Below are positions 54,101 through 64,000 of a stretch of DNA of 64,000 nt, one piece after another. Position 1 is the first letter of the stretch, and each line of letters starts with the position of its first letter. Source of the DNA: Onthophagus taurus (Eukaryota > Arthropoda > Insecta > Coleoptera > Scarabaeidae); the NCBI RefSeq assembly GCF_036711975.1, contig NC_091967.1, positions 19,220,001 to 19,284,000 on the forward strand. Direction: 5' to 3'. The notes beneath the pieces are model-generated. The model did not search any database. It was given only the letters and a program-made list of their open reading frames with translations, and had not been told where the DNA came from. Made by a program: the position numbers and the translations under genes.

Positions 54101-56293
54101 GTCGGTGTCGCCCGAATAACGGCTAAGGCTACTTCTGGGAAGTGTTCAATCACTGAATGGTGAAGAAATCTGCATCAAAAAATCAAATATAAATATAAGA
54201 AATAAGTTCATAAAAAAATCTTACGTTTTATCAAAATTTGTCACCGGTTTTTTACGATTAAGATTATTTAAAGCAACCATTTTATTTATTTTTGTTTAAA
54301 CAAAAATGATTCGAAGTGAACTCGGTCAAATACACCCTTGTACTGAGGCAGGTAAAATTATCGTACAGATTTTAAAGGGCATTTGAACAAAGAAAATTCC
54401 CAAAAAAACCTTTACGTCAACAATGAAGTGTTTAGAAAAGTTTCGACGGGGTAAACTTTCCCAGAGTAACGTATACAATGGAAAATCCGTTAAATACAAA
54501 CAAAATTAAATAAAAATAAATAAATTTGCTTTGTTGTTTAAAACGTCACGTATTATAAATATTAGTTAGTGACAGTTTATCAAAATAAAGAATTTTTAGG
54601 TTATCAAACGCTTGTAAGTGACCCCACCTAGCGGCAAGAAAATTTGCAATTTCCTCGTAGTAATTAATTTTATTTCATGTGCACATCGCTATAATTGGAG
54701 AATTTTATTGTTGATGACGCTTTTAATGTTTTATTAGTTTATAGTAAGTATTTTGATACATTTATTTAAACAAAATAATGAAAAAAATTCAAAATTTATT
54801 TTTAAACTGTTGGCTGTAATGTATGGCTAAATTCATTTTAAACGTCATTTTGACGTTTAGCACAGTTTTTATTGAAATTCGAAATTTGTAATGGAAAAAT
54901 GAGAAATTAAAAAGTAATGAGTTAATTAGTAATAGATATTATTATTCTAAAAATCATGATTTTCCTAATAATTTGATAACACAACTGCAAGAAATACAAT
55001 CACATCATAAACGTCATTGAATTGCATCTACATTTATTTTTTCAGCTTTATAAATAAAATGTTACGATAACATTAGGTTATCAAAAAGGTTAAAAGTATA
55101 AGATTAGTTATTACAAGAAATGTTGAGGAAAAATTTCTTTTATTGGAGTAAATTGAAGTTTGGCTCGATTCTTCTATTGTTGGTAAAAACCACAAGTCTT
55201 TAAAATAACAGGATGCACTCGTCGCGTCTTCTTGGAACGTTATTATTAATCAATCGTTTGGGATTTTGATGAAATAACGTCTTTGATGAATTCTTGGAAG
55301 GTAAATAAAGTAACAAATTAAATTAATACTTTCTAATCACTTTCTTAACAACATTTAATCAAAAATTTGTTTATAACGTTTTAGTTTTGTACAAAAATGT
55401 TTTGTTTTGTAGTAGTTTTAGAACCATTAAGTTTAATTTTGATACTTAATCGCCAGGAAATCATTTTGTCGAGGAAAATAATACAGATATCAACATCATT
55501 ATCTAAATCTCAAGGTTGGGGTGACGTAATTTTAGATGGAGCAACAAAAATTATTAAAATCTAAATTCTATGTCCTCCTTACTTGTAATTGTGGCTAATT
55601 TAATAAGAAAAAAGATCCGTTTATAACCAAAACTCAAGTTTTAATCAAAAATGTTGACAGATGGATAACCTCAAATTTTAATGTCAATAAACAGTGTCGC
55701 CACAACATTTTTTTTTGTAATTTTGTCTCCCAAAAATTAATTGTAAATAAAATTTGTATTAAAATAAATAAAATAATTGCTTCATATACTAAAAAAGGAA
55801 ATCTAAGATGAGAATAAACTTTAAAAATAAAAATAAATTAACCACAAAATTTTTTTTATCATCTGTCAAAAGTGACGTTTACGAAAATAGGTTATGTTAT
55901 GAAATGCGAATTTTATTAAATTAAAACTTACGTGTTTCCATCTTCGTCCTGTTGATGATAAATTTCCCAATTTTGTTTTTGCGTGTGTGACGTTTGAGTT
56001 GAATCAATGGGACTTTTGATAGATCCTGAGTTGAGGTCGTTGAGGCCATCGCTACTTTTAAAATTAAGATCAGAAAAACTTCTGGTGACGGCATCGACGC
56101 AAACGCCGCTATCCAGCCGCATCGAGCTGGAGCTCTCGAATTCTTCGGACGGGATGTTGCCGCTCAAAAATCCGCTGTCCACCTGCGACGTCTCGTACAG
56201 GTTATGTTTGTCGTCTAGGGAAGTCTCATCTGGAAGAATGTTCGGGGTGAATCCCTTCGATTCGCCGTAATTGCCCCCTCCACTACGCGACAT
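48174..56293 (-). CDS. cact: Cactus, IkappaB inhibitor of the Toll pathway
   Basis: Four exons on the minus strand: 56293-55932, 54169-53814, 48630-48299, 48242-48174, all in phase; 372 aa. The N-terminus carries an IkappaB phosphodegron DSGFLS (residues 39-44) and a second DSG motif (DSGVCVD, 61-67), the sites through which Toll signalling triggers ubiquitination and decay. Ankyrin repeats follow from about residue 113 (DGQTALHLAVLTNQWKIA, GDSPLHIAARIGD, GADVNAREGKGGYTILHFAV). An acidic PEST-like stretch (SPDQSEYEYDSDESDEDD) lies near 335-350 and a short Gln/Ser tail ends the protein. Cactus binds Dorsal/Dif and keeps them cytoplasmic. The exon order, degron and acidic tail favour Cactus over Relish or other ankyrin proteins. 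The 5.2-kb and 1.8-kb introns contain repeats and several kappaB-like sites. Confidence 0.92.
48744..48753. promoter_or_regulatory. kappaB-like site, cactus intron 2
   Basis: GGAAATTCCC, within the 14-bp near-palindrome TTGGAAATTCCCAA, fits the GGRRNNYYCC Rel consensus. It lies about 110 bp beyond exon 3 in the intron. Binding is inferred only. Confidence 0.4.
49032..49040. promoter_or_regulatory. kappaB-like site, cactus intron 2
   Basis: GGGAATTCC, a 9-bp Rel-type half-site pair. Together with GGGATTCCC at 49240-49248 it forms a pair about 200 bp apart. Confidence 0.4.
49240..49248. promoter_or_regulatory. kappaB-like site, cactus intron 2
   Basis: GGGATTCCC, palindromic apart from the centre. 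See 49032-49040. Confidence 0.4.
49749..51000. repeat. ~545-565-bp tandem repeat in cactus intron
   Basis: GAGGAAAACCAAATGTCTC recurs at about 49749, 50291 and 50860. The block CAACTGTCATTTAATTAAA...CCTAACCTCAC recurs at about 50041 and 50600, and a related stretch at 53450-53660. This is a local multiplication of intron sequence without coding potential. Confidence 0.75.
51775..51783 (+). promoter_or_regulatory. TAGATGGCG motif (CTCF-like core)
   Basis: TAGATGGCG as in the site at 38905. Other copies: 30401-30409 (reverse complement) and ACAGATGGCGC at 52441-52451. Individually weak evidence. Confidence 0.25.
51830..52405. mobile_element. Cluster of CTAG-rich foldback/MITE repeats in cactus intron
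   Basis: The modules ACTAGAACTAACACTAGACC and its inverse, each next to a GGGTTTAG...GAGACGTG segment, occur at least six times in both orientations. They form nested inverted repeats flanked by TTTTAGTTCAATAAA / AATATACAA ends. Related fragments are at 17056-17118 and 33800-33975. No protein is encoded. Confidence 0.7.
52438..52451 (+). promoter_or_regulatory. CTCF-like motif in cactus intron
   Basis: ACAACAGATGGCGC matches CCASYAGRKGGCRS at 12 of 14 positions. It lies between the CTAG-rich repeats and the kappaB-like cluster at 52731-52797. Confidence 0.35.
52731..52797. promoter_or_regulatory. Cluster of three kappaB-like sites in cactus intron
   Basis: Within 67 bp lie GGGAACCCC (52731-52739), GGGCAAAACCC (52748-52758) and GGAAATCCC (52789-52797). 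The surrounding segment is GC-rich for this locus. This is the densest group of Rel-type motifs in the window and could be an intronic enhancer or an alternative promoter. No direct evidence of binding. Confidence 0.45.
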
Positions 56294-56870
56294 TTTCTTC
56301 GATTATTAACCAAAAAGAAAATTTTAAGAAAAATAAAAGCACTTTGTCGTTAAATAATGTGTAAACGGAAACAGCACATCTATAATGATAAAGTTTTCCA
56401 CTAAATTAAAATTACGAGATAAACTTAATTTTTTGATGTTTTGAGGTTAGGTTAGATCACTTTTTCGCGTTTTAAATCGATTTGTTCGCACTTTAAACGG
56501 TAATACACAATCCATCGGTTTCTCCTTTATTATTATTAATAATAATTACTATTATTATTATCGTTCGTATTCTTTTCTCTTTCAATGTTCGTTTTTGTAC
56601 ATACTCGCATGCGATTCGTCTCGTGAACTGAACGGATTGTAGTTGGCCGCGGACACGACATGTAGCAGATCGGGAATCCCCGGTCATGCGCAGTGCCAAT
56701 ATCACGTGATTCGATTCGGTCGCTTTCTCGCCGTTTGGGATTTGCCGGAGGTGAAATTGGTTTTTTTTCTCATCGTTTTTCAAACGCGTCGAGTGAAAAT
56801 CGTCGAGGAAATTTCTCTGATATTGTTGTAGCACGTTGCGTCGAAAAGAGAAATGGAGCGGTGGGGTAAC
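56294..56870 (-). promoter_or_regulatory. cactus upstream region with a kappaB site
   Basis: GC-rich region directly upstream of the cactus start. GGGAATCCCC (56672-56681) is a perfect NF-kappaB-type decamer about 380 bp before the ATG, in CGGGAATCCCCGG. Drosophila cactus is transcriptionally induced by Dorsal/Dif, so a site here fits autoregulation. The transcription start is not determined. The minus-strand frame 56834-56493 is probably 5' untranslated or intergenic sequence. Confidence 0.55.
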
Positions 56871-57042
56871 GATTTCTATATTATCATATTGACTATAGAA
56901 GTTTCGAAATTGGGAAATTTTTTTTTTGTTGATAGAGAAAATTGATGCGGTAATAGTTTTCGCTCGTACGTATAAATTTGAATAATGTAACTTACTTTAT
57001 TAATGTGGGTTTTTGTTACGTCTGCTAAAAAATATGTTAAAA

Positions 57043-57475
57043 AGAATTTTACGAAATAAGTTAGGTTATTTTTTAAATGACGTTTGACATGTAATGTCAG
57101 AATGAAGGAAATTTTTCGTGAATATAGCCACATAATAATTTTAACCACTTAAAGCTAAATCGTATCCATAAATTGAAAGCAATTATTATTAATTATGAAA
57201 AATTATTTGCGATAATTACAAAATTATTTATGTTTTAAGTTAAAATTGAAAATGAAAATGTCGGAATGAATTTTACGAAAAAAGTTAGGTTATTTTTTAA
57301 ATTACGTTTGACATGTAATGTCAGAATGAACGAAATTTTCGTGAATATAGCCACATAATAATTTTAACCGCTTAAAGGAAAATCGTATCCATAAATTTAA
57401 AATAATTATTATTAATTATGAAAAATTATTTGCGATAATTAAACAATTATTCATGTTTTAAGCTAAAATTGAAAA
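57043..57475. repeat. ~225-bp tandem duplication upstream of cactus
   Basis: GAATTTTACGAAA...GTTAGGTTATTTTTTAAAT recurs at 57043 and 57268 with long near-identical stretches (ACGTTTGACATGTAATGTC, GTGAATATAGCCACATAAT). Recent local duplication; no coding potential. Confidence 0.8.
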
Positions 57476-58044
57476 TGTCTTCTTTAAAACTAACAAAAAA
57501 AAGTTCAAAAAGAATAATACTGGCGGGAAATTTAAATTTCTATTTTTCTTCCAACACAAAATTAAATAATTAATTCATTTAAACAAAGTTTAAAATGTGC
57601 GTCAATGGAAAAATCATCGAATCAACATTCGCGGAATGTTTTACGTGTACGTCAATTTGTTTATAACATCAAAAAAATTTAAAAACAAATCTTGTAATGA
57701 ATCTTCTATGTTTTTAATAATTATTTTTTGTTTAAAAAGGTCTACGTGCTGTTTCACATGGTATTTTGATGAACAAAATTTTCCAGAACTATATATTTAA
57801 TACCTAGAGGTAAATCACCACATTTTAAACTTGTTTGTTTTTGAATCGAATCATTAAATTTTTCTCAAAAAAACGATTAAATAGTACAAAACAAACACTA
57901 AATAAACAATTAAATAAATATTACAATCGCTTACCATTTAATGAAGTTTTTAGTTGAATAAATAATTAAATTGTTGAGTGACGTGTTTGTACACGCAATT
58001 TCTGATGAGATAAACTGAATTGTATGGTATTTTTGGGGTCCCGT

Positions 58045-58054
58045 GGGAAAACCC
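58045..58054. promoter_or_regulatory. Dorsal-type kappaB site upstream of cactus
   Basis: GGGAAAACCC matches the Dorsal consensus GGGWWWWCCM, about 1.75 kb upstream of the cactus ATG, in CCGTGGGAAAACCCGG. It could serve cactus or an unseen neighbouring gene. Confidence 0.45.
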
Positions 58055-58079
58055 GGTCGTCACAAAACCGTGTCAAGTG

Positions 58080-59400
58080 TGGTTTTCTTCGAAACCAAAC
58101 CGGTAAAAGTCAACCCTCGATGATTTCAATGAAGCTTAAAAGTTATGATTTTAAATCTAGTACAATTTCAATGATTTTTATAGTTCCAAAGTAATAAAAT
58201 TTAAAAAATTTGTTTTTAAAATGCACTAAAAACGTCAACTTGGTTATTTTTTATTATTAAGAAAGTATAATTTATGATCATTTTATGAAGAACACGAATT
58301 TTTTTAGTTAATTTATATTCATTTGTTAAAAAAATTAATGAAGAAATTCGAATACATAAAAATTTCTTAAATTAAAGTGTTTTATTAACCGGTTTATTGG
58401 ATAAAAATTATAATTTTATGGTAATACGGGGAGAAAAAAGAGAGAAAAATGAGAAGATTTTGGAATTAGACGCTTACACGACTTTTTTTCAATATAACAC
58501 GTGTCTGTGTTGTAAATTCGAAATGAAACGTTTGTATGCGTGAGTATAATAAAAAGAGAGAAGGACAAGAAGAAAACGATTGGGAAGTTAATGATGGTTT
58601 TTTCCAGAATAAATGTAAAAACGAAAAACCACTGGTTTTAAAGATGTCGTCTACGTTTGGAATTTCCGCTTTGTTAATTTTGAAAAAAATAAATAAAGTT
58701 TTAACCATTAACGATAAGTTGTATTTTTTTTATTTCAAACCATTAAAATTTTTGTCGTTTACGTTTTTTAAATTATTGTTTGTATTTGCGTCAGTTTGAA
58801 ACGTTCTCGGAAAATTATTGAAATTATCCAAAATATTAAAACGTACGATTAGTAAAGATAAAAGTTTTCTTTTGAATATGTAATTAATAACTCTAATAAC
58901 TGTAATTTCTGATCACATTAATAATTTGGTGTCATATTCGTGCAGTTCAATTTTTAAATATTTGTTGAAGATCAAGAGAAACTGTCAAAAGCCACAAACT
59001 ATTCGAGATTGAAATTAGGAGGTGAATGCCTATATGAATTAAAAAATTACAATAAGTCGTGGTGCATAAAAATACTGCCACGTATAAGAGACGTGGCAGT
59101 ATTGAGGTGAGGCAGAGACGTGAGATGAACGTACAATATAGAACAAAGTGGCAGAAAGGGCAATAAAGCTTATTTCGCAAACAAGAAATTGATGTATTCG
59201 AATATACTAAGTCACAGCTCTAAAATGAGAACATATAAGAGTTTAATAAGACGAAGAAAAAGACGAAAAAGATCCAAAAAGTTCGAAAGAAAAATACGGA
59301 GAAGGATATTTGGTCCAGTAGAAGAACAAGATCATGGAGAAAAAGAAAAACAAGAACATGGAGAACTCAAACGAGAATACCTTGGAACAGTTATGGATAA
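58080..59400. other. Intergenic, no gene recognised
   Basis: Overlapping short frames on both strands near 58466-58799 have no similarity. A perfect 13-bp-arm hairpin is at 59071-59103. A Lys/Arg-rich frame at 59189-59446 may be LINE leader sequence. Confidence 0.35.
59071..59103. other. Perfect hairpin, 13-bp arms
   Basis: AATACTGCCACGT and its exact inverse ACGTGGCAGTATT are separated by 7 bases (ATAAGAG). It could be a MITE core, a structured RNA or a chance palindrome. The GC-rich stem argues against chance. Confidence 0.45.
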
Positions 59401-61210
59401 GGGTTTCACTGAAAAAATTATCGTTATCGTGTGGTGTTATTTATAAGCACCCAAACATAGCTGCTGGAGACTTTATAGCTTCTTTTGAAAAAGTATTACT
59501 TTATTGGCTGACGATGTTTTATGCGTTGGGGATTTTAACATAGATATACTCAAATCTGACACGGCAGCTGTTTCTGAATTAATTAATACACTTGAGGTGT
59601 TTGTACTACACTGGCTATTTAACGAGCCAACACGAGTCACCCCGAAAACTGCCACTTTGCTTGATGTTATTCTGTTCTCCAACGATGAATTGGTGTCTGA
59701 TAGTGGGGTGTTGGATAATGATTTGTCGGATCATTCTCAGGTCTTTGTCGAGCTGCATACACCACAGGAGAGGGTCGTACCCCTTTTCAAAATATATTGG
59801 AATTACGTTGGTTTTAACGAGTTAATGTTTTATAATCATTACCCTGGCGAATTTTATATGAGATTTAGACTATAGATGAAAAAGTTAGATTTCGAAATGA
59901 AAATATACTGGTGCTACTGGATCTGCACGCGCCGTTATAAAAAGCTCGAATTACCAAGCCAGGGGCCCCCTAGATATCTGTTGAACTAAGAGCAGTCATG
60001 CAAAATCGAGACAAACTGCTTCAATCTTTTAAGCGCTCACGAGACCCCGTGCATTAGCAACAATATAAAACTGCGCGTAACATGGTTACAAATATGCATC
60101 GCAATTGTAAACGCAAATATTTACAACATTTTTTGGATTTGGGTAACGTTGCAAAACCCTGGGTAACCTGACATACATTGAAATCCACGAAATTAATTAA
60201 GTCCAAATATAGATCGCTTCCTAACCACTTTCAAAATGCTTCTATTATTAACGATTTCATTTTTAAATGAACGTGTTGTAAACCCTCTCAGTTTTTCTAC
60301 AGTCTCTGAAAGCGATGTTCTGAAGATTTTGAAATCAATTAAATCCAATGCAATTGGTACCGATGGAGTATCGGTTAAAACATTAGAGTACTGTATGAAA
60401 TTTCTATTGCCTTATGTTATACATGTTGTTAGTTTTTGTATTCAAAATAGTGTATTTCCTTCTTTGTGGAAAGTAGCACTTGTGCGCCCGATGCTAAAAG
60501 TTGCTAATCCAATCCTCGTTTCTGACCTTCGCCCAATAAGTATACTAACGGCAATGTCAAAAATCATCGAAAAAATTATTAATGTTCAGCTGCAGCATCA
60601 CCTGGAAATTAATAACATCTTTCCTTCGGTTCAGTCTGGATTTAGATATGGTCATAGTTGTACGACTGCTTTAACGTGTGTAATCGATGATACAACAGAT
60701 AGAGGGTACATGCCTATACTTGTTCTATTGGACTACAGTGACTACACGAAGGCGTTTGATACAGTAAATCACAACCTCTTATTAACTATTTTAAAGCAGT
60801 ATGGGCTGGAAGATTCGGTAGTTTCATTTTTTGAGAATTTCTTGAGTGGTCGACAACAATACGTGCAGCTGTCTAACCATCAATCTAATGTACGTCTTCT
60901 TAGGTAGGGTGTGGCGCAGGGTTTTGTGCTCTCCCCAACCCTTTCTCAATTTCTCAATTTACACAGCACCTTTAAGTAATATTTTTAAGTACTGCAAAGT
61001 TCATTTTTACGCAGATGATACTCAGCTGTATATATCATATAAAACTCAAGAACAACAACATTATCTGAATTTATTGAATACAGAATTGTCGGATCTGGTG
61101 ACTTCTGCTAACCATCACAGTTTAATAATCAATCCGAATAAATCAAAAGTCATGATATTTGGCCGAAAGGCGAATATTTTGCATTATGGTGGAGATGTCA
61201 AGGTAACGGT
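59400..61210 (+). mobile_element. CR1/Jockey-type LINE, decayed
   Basis: 59420-59770, in changing frames, encodes an endonuclease part (VIYKHPN, VGDFNIDIL, LDVILFSND, DLSDHSQVFV). 60236-60901 encodes RT (LRPISILTAMSKIIEKI, VQSGFRYGHSCTTAL, LLDYSDYTKAFDTVNH), then a stop. 60950-61200, in another frame, has the YADD motif (HFYADDTQLYIS) and the continuation to KVTV. 59870-60230 is broken linker. There are stops and shifts throughout, so it is inactive. It differs from the LINE at 21-23 and 27 kb. Confidence 0.8.
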
Positions 61211-61225
61211 ACACGGATTTTTTTT

Positions 61226-61825
61226 TGTCCAAGAAAGATCAGTGTGAAACTTGCGGATCGTATGAGCTAGCTTCAGCTGAAGATAAAGAAAATATGAAAG
61301 AAGAATATGACACACATCTAATAGAAAAAGATCTCTCACGTAAAGAAAAAAAAGTGTTGTTGCAGTGTATGATTTACAAGCTGTTCTTTAATGTCCCAGA
61401 GGAGACGTGTCCAGTTTCTACTACATTTCCAAATTAAATGTCTTTAACTTCACTGTTTATGAACTGAAGTCAAAGGCAGTGAATTGTTTTATGTGGCACG
61501 AGTCTGAATTTAATAGAAGTGTTTGCGAAATCGGAACATGTGTTTTGAATTATTTGGGATCTCTAAAAGATAGAGCTAATACCAAAAAGTTGGATGTGAT
61601 ATTTTATTCGGATAACTGGTTTGGTCAGCAGAAGAATCAGTTTTTGTTTGCAATGTATTTTTATGCTGCTAAAAAATACGATCATATAAATTCAATAGCG
61701 CACAATTTTTTAATAAAAGGGTCAAATAAAATGTGCCTTAAAATCAGGACCAATTTTTGCTCCGGAACAATACGTAACCTTAATTCGTACGGCATAAAGT
61801 CTTGTCTCGTCTCGCCGATGAACTA
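61226..61825 (+). pseudogene. DUF7869-like protein fragment
   Basis: Begins right after the LINE with SKKDQCETCGSYELA, a cysteine motif, then a charged helical stretch and, after a frame change near 61410-61435, FYYISKLNVFNFTVYELKSK, CFMWHESEFNR and IFYSDNWFGQQKN. This pattern is seen in a large insect protein family with a DUF7869 domain, thought to have a transposase-like (RNase H) fold. Here it lacks the C-terminal part and has a frame break, so it is probably a dead copy. The family name is from recollection and no search was made. Confidence 0.5.
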
Positions 61826-62660
61826 ATAAGTCTTGTATCAAGTCTCGTCTCGCAACCTCCACTCTCGTCTCGTCTCGTTTCTCGTACGCGAGTCTCATAA
61901 AAGTATCGAAATCTCGTCATGCATAATCTTATTGTTTCAGTGCAATAAGGAATACTTAAATACTTGCTATAATGTAAGAGTCGGAAGAGAGAATTACACC
62001 CCTCAGCCCTGTCGGTCGCAAATGATTTTGTTTTCCACCCAATCGTTTAGGCATAACAAATATAGTGCAGATTTATTATTAAGGCGATTTTGATGTTTTC
62101 TTATAGTTAATGCAGCACGTGAGAATAATCTTTCCGCCGGGACTGAAGTAGCCGGTATGCTTAAGAGATCTCGTGCCATTAAACTTAAAATAGGAAATTC
62201 AGAAGCATGAATTTTCCACCATTGTAATATATCTGTGTCTTTATTACACCGAGGCATAGAATAATATTTTTAAAGCTCCTGCATCCATTCTCCTTCGGAA
62301 GGCGTAGGATTTACTGCATATGACGTATCAATATTAGTATATTGATACGTACAACCACCATAGGTAATTTGACGTACTTCTCTCCTCTGAGTTTCTTGGA
62401 AAGTATTTGAAAGTTGACTAGTAATTTATGCACTTCTTCTTGTAGTATCCATTCTTTGTCCTCAAGAGCATATGGTTTTAAATCAACAACATTTTGACAC
62501 AATGCACCAAGTCCATGTCTACCTTCAAGAGGTACTTTCAACATATCATTACTGGAATTCCAGCGTGTAGATACGAAAATATTTACAGAAATATTGCAGA
62601 TATTATTTGCAGAAATACTTACCTGCGAGACTCTCGTACGAGACTTTCGTACGCACCACT
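61795..62660 (-). mobile_element. hAT element fragment with CTCGTCTCG-rich end
   Basis: 61795-61890 is rich in CTCGTCTCG repeats with CTCGTACGCGAG, and GCGAGACTCTCGTACGAGAC at about 62627 has similar content in inverse orientation, consistent with a hAT-type element end. Between them, on the minus strand, are transposase remnants (62544-62311 and 62257-62003). Confidence 0.6.
62003..62544 (-). pseudogene. hAT transposase C-terminal remnant
   Basis: 62257-62003 encodes WWKIHASEFPILSLMARDLL and ATSVPAERLFSRAALTI, the hallmark of the hAT C-terminal dimerisation domain, ending in LCLNDW. The upstream frame 62544-62311 (ALCQNVVDLKPYALEDKEW) resembles the region before it. A frame change and the lack of a catalytic domain make it non-functional. 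Confidence 0.75.
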
Positions 62661-63404
62661 ATGCTTAATATTGATTCTACTGGTAGTGTATCTAGTTCTA
62701 GTTCTGTCATCCTTCTGGAAATTTTTCTGTATTTCTGGGCATTTTAGTTTTTCTTGCACTTTAGTTTTATGTTTAATTTGTTAATGTGTTATCGTCATTC
62801 GTTGTTCTTGTTGCTTATTTTGCATCTGAACTTTATGTACACCAAGAAATGATTTGAAGCTCTTCTGTCTATCAGAACGTGATCTATTAGGTTGACTGTA
62901 TTTTTATAGGGTGAGATCCACGTAGCTTTATCTGGCAACTGTGTGGAACTTACTTTATCAGAAAGTCCCTATTTTCATTGATCTCCTTATGCAGAGAGTA
63001 TCCTGCAATAGTAACCTTGAAATGCTGTTCTTTGTCGTTCCTGGCAGTTAACAAATTTGAATTTGATCACTACGAAAACGCTGAAAACTCTTAGAAAAAT
63101 AAAATGTTGTGAAAATCTTGACATTTTCTTTTGCCGCTTGTATAGCCTCCAAATAATTGTACCTTGTAGCTTTTTCTACTTTATTTTTCGGAAATAGAGA
63201 ATATTAATATTTTAAAGTACATAGTATTTGATCAATTCATATTGATGTAAGCTAAATTGAATTAAATCATATTTAATTAGTTAACTCGTTATGACTCACT
63301 CTGTATCATTTATTTTACAATCACTAATTTAATAAAACGTTCTAATTCATGACTAAATGTGCATTTATTTATCATATTTTTTAGTCATCTATATTTCTTC
63401 TTAG
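62600..63404. other. Intergenic, no gene recognised
   Basis: No supported gene. A frame at 62494-62784 is hydrophobic at its end but overlaps the hAT relic and has no similarity. Confidence 0.35.
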
Positions 63405-63557
63405 GAGAGCTCATAAAATAATTAAAGACTTTCCACTCTATGTGTTTTCAGATATAACATCATCATTTAAATATAAACATATTACAACTGGTTGGATTAG
63501 TCACAATGATCACGTTTTAACCGGTCAGATTGTAGATTCGGTTATATCTCGTAAAAG
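63405..63557 (+). CDS. Candidate internal exon of unknown gene
   Basis: A 153-bp stretch between a good acceptor (TTTCTTCTTAG) and donor (AAAG|GTGAGA), open for 51 codons in AT-rich DNA and in phase with both splice sites. The peptide contains DFPLYVFSDITSSFKYKHI and TGWISHNDHVLTGQIVDSVI. I do not recognise it. It may be the first visible exon of a gene extending beyond the window. Confidence 0.3.
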
Positions 63558-64000
63558 GTGAGATTATTATTAGTGGGTGTTAATGTAATCGGAATTAAAA
63601 ATTCCATTCCGATCATACAACCTAATCTTTATGATTCACTTTGAATCTTATTTGAATAATTAAAAAGTGAAGTGTCGAACGGTTATTTACGCCTAATTTA
63701 TACTATTAAAGTTTTCTTTTTCATTAAACTACGTTTGAGTACAAATTAAGAGTTAATTAAAACAATATAATGAAGAGAATGAAAAAATAATTCTTTCTTT
63801 CTCGAAGTTACATGATTACTCATCGAGAATAGAAAATTAAAGAATTGTTTTGTTATTAAAAAAAAATCTTGTGGGTTTTCATTAGAACTATGAACCCAAT
63901 GACTGAATCTTATTTAAAAAGAAATTTTCTTATGTAATTTTTCTTATTATTTAATTTTTTTTAATTTCTTTGATTAGATCGAATATTTTTTAGAAATTTT
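63558..64000. other. End of window, no gene recognised
   Basis: AT-rich sequence with no supported feature. It could be intron following the candidate exon at 63405-63557. Confidence 0.3.

Noticed and set aside
56007..56270. Plus-strand ORF antisense to cactus exon 1
   Set aside because: Shadow of the coding exon, no independent evidence.
58466..58799. Overlapping ORFs of 80-87 codons on opposite strands
   Set aside because: Low-complexity Lys/Phe composition and no similarity; AT-rich noise.
61800..61890. Simple microsatellite of CTCGT
   Set aside because: Imperfect and associated with a hAT transposase remnant and a similar inverted motif at 62627, so treated as an element end.

Overview
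The window is nuclear DNA of an insect, AT-rich, with short phased introns and polyA signals. It carries single-copy orthologues of Fused, HYLS1, Cactus/IkappaB and a YIL108W-type zinc peptidase. A beetle is my best guess, but the sequence does not prove the order. About half of the window is transposon and satellite DNA; the host genes lie between about 30.3 and 56.9 kb.

Layout. 0-8.5 kb: an apparently intact Tc1/mariner-like transposon (240-2166), then a broken Ty3/gypsy pol fragment split by a second mariner-like element, which itself contains a Mutator-like MITE; two smaller TA-target elements follow. 8.6-28.8 kb: two different dimeric satellites (about 362 bp and about 338 bp periods), an IS630/Tc1-like transposase pseudogene, and two inverted, paralogous blocks in which the 362-bp satellite is interrupted by the same Jockey-like LINE plus mariner-like element. 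The 362-bp satellite seems to be an internal part of a hAT-like element with CCGGAT-rich ends. 30.3-35.5 kb: a four-exon zinc metallopeptidase gene whose 3.65-kb intron is largely nested transposons, one starting at the 5' splice site. 35.8-38.4 kb: foldback elements and a copia fragment split by a MITE. 39.0-42.8 kb: HYLS1 (minus) and fused (plus), head to head about 490 bp apart. 43.9-45.4 kb: a hAT relic containing a roughly 20-bp minisatellite. 47.25 kb: a small membrane-protein ORF. 48.2-56.3 kb: cactus on the minus strand, four exons. 59.4-62.7 kb: a degraded CR1/Jockey-type LINE, a DUF7869-like fragment and a hAT transposase fragment.

The host genes are functionally separate: Fused acts in Hedgehog signalling, HYLS1 in centriole/cilium biogenesis, Cactus holds Dorsal/Dif in the cytoplasm in the Toll pathway. 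The most testable regulatory observation is a set of kappaB-like sites upstream of and inside cactus, as expected for Rel-driven negative feedback. All functional statements are inferred from the sequence and recalled family knowledge; no search was run.
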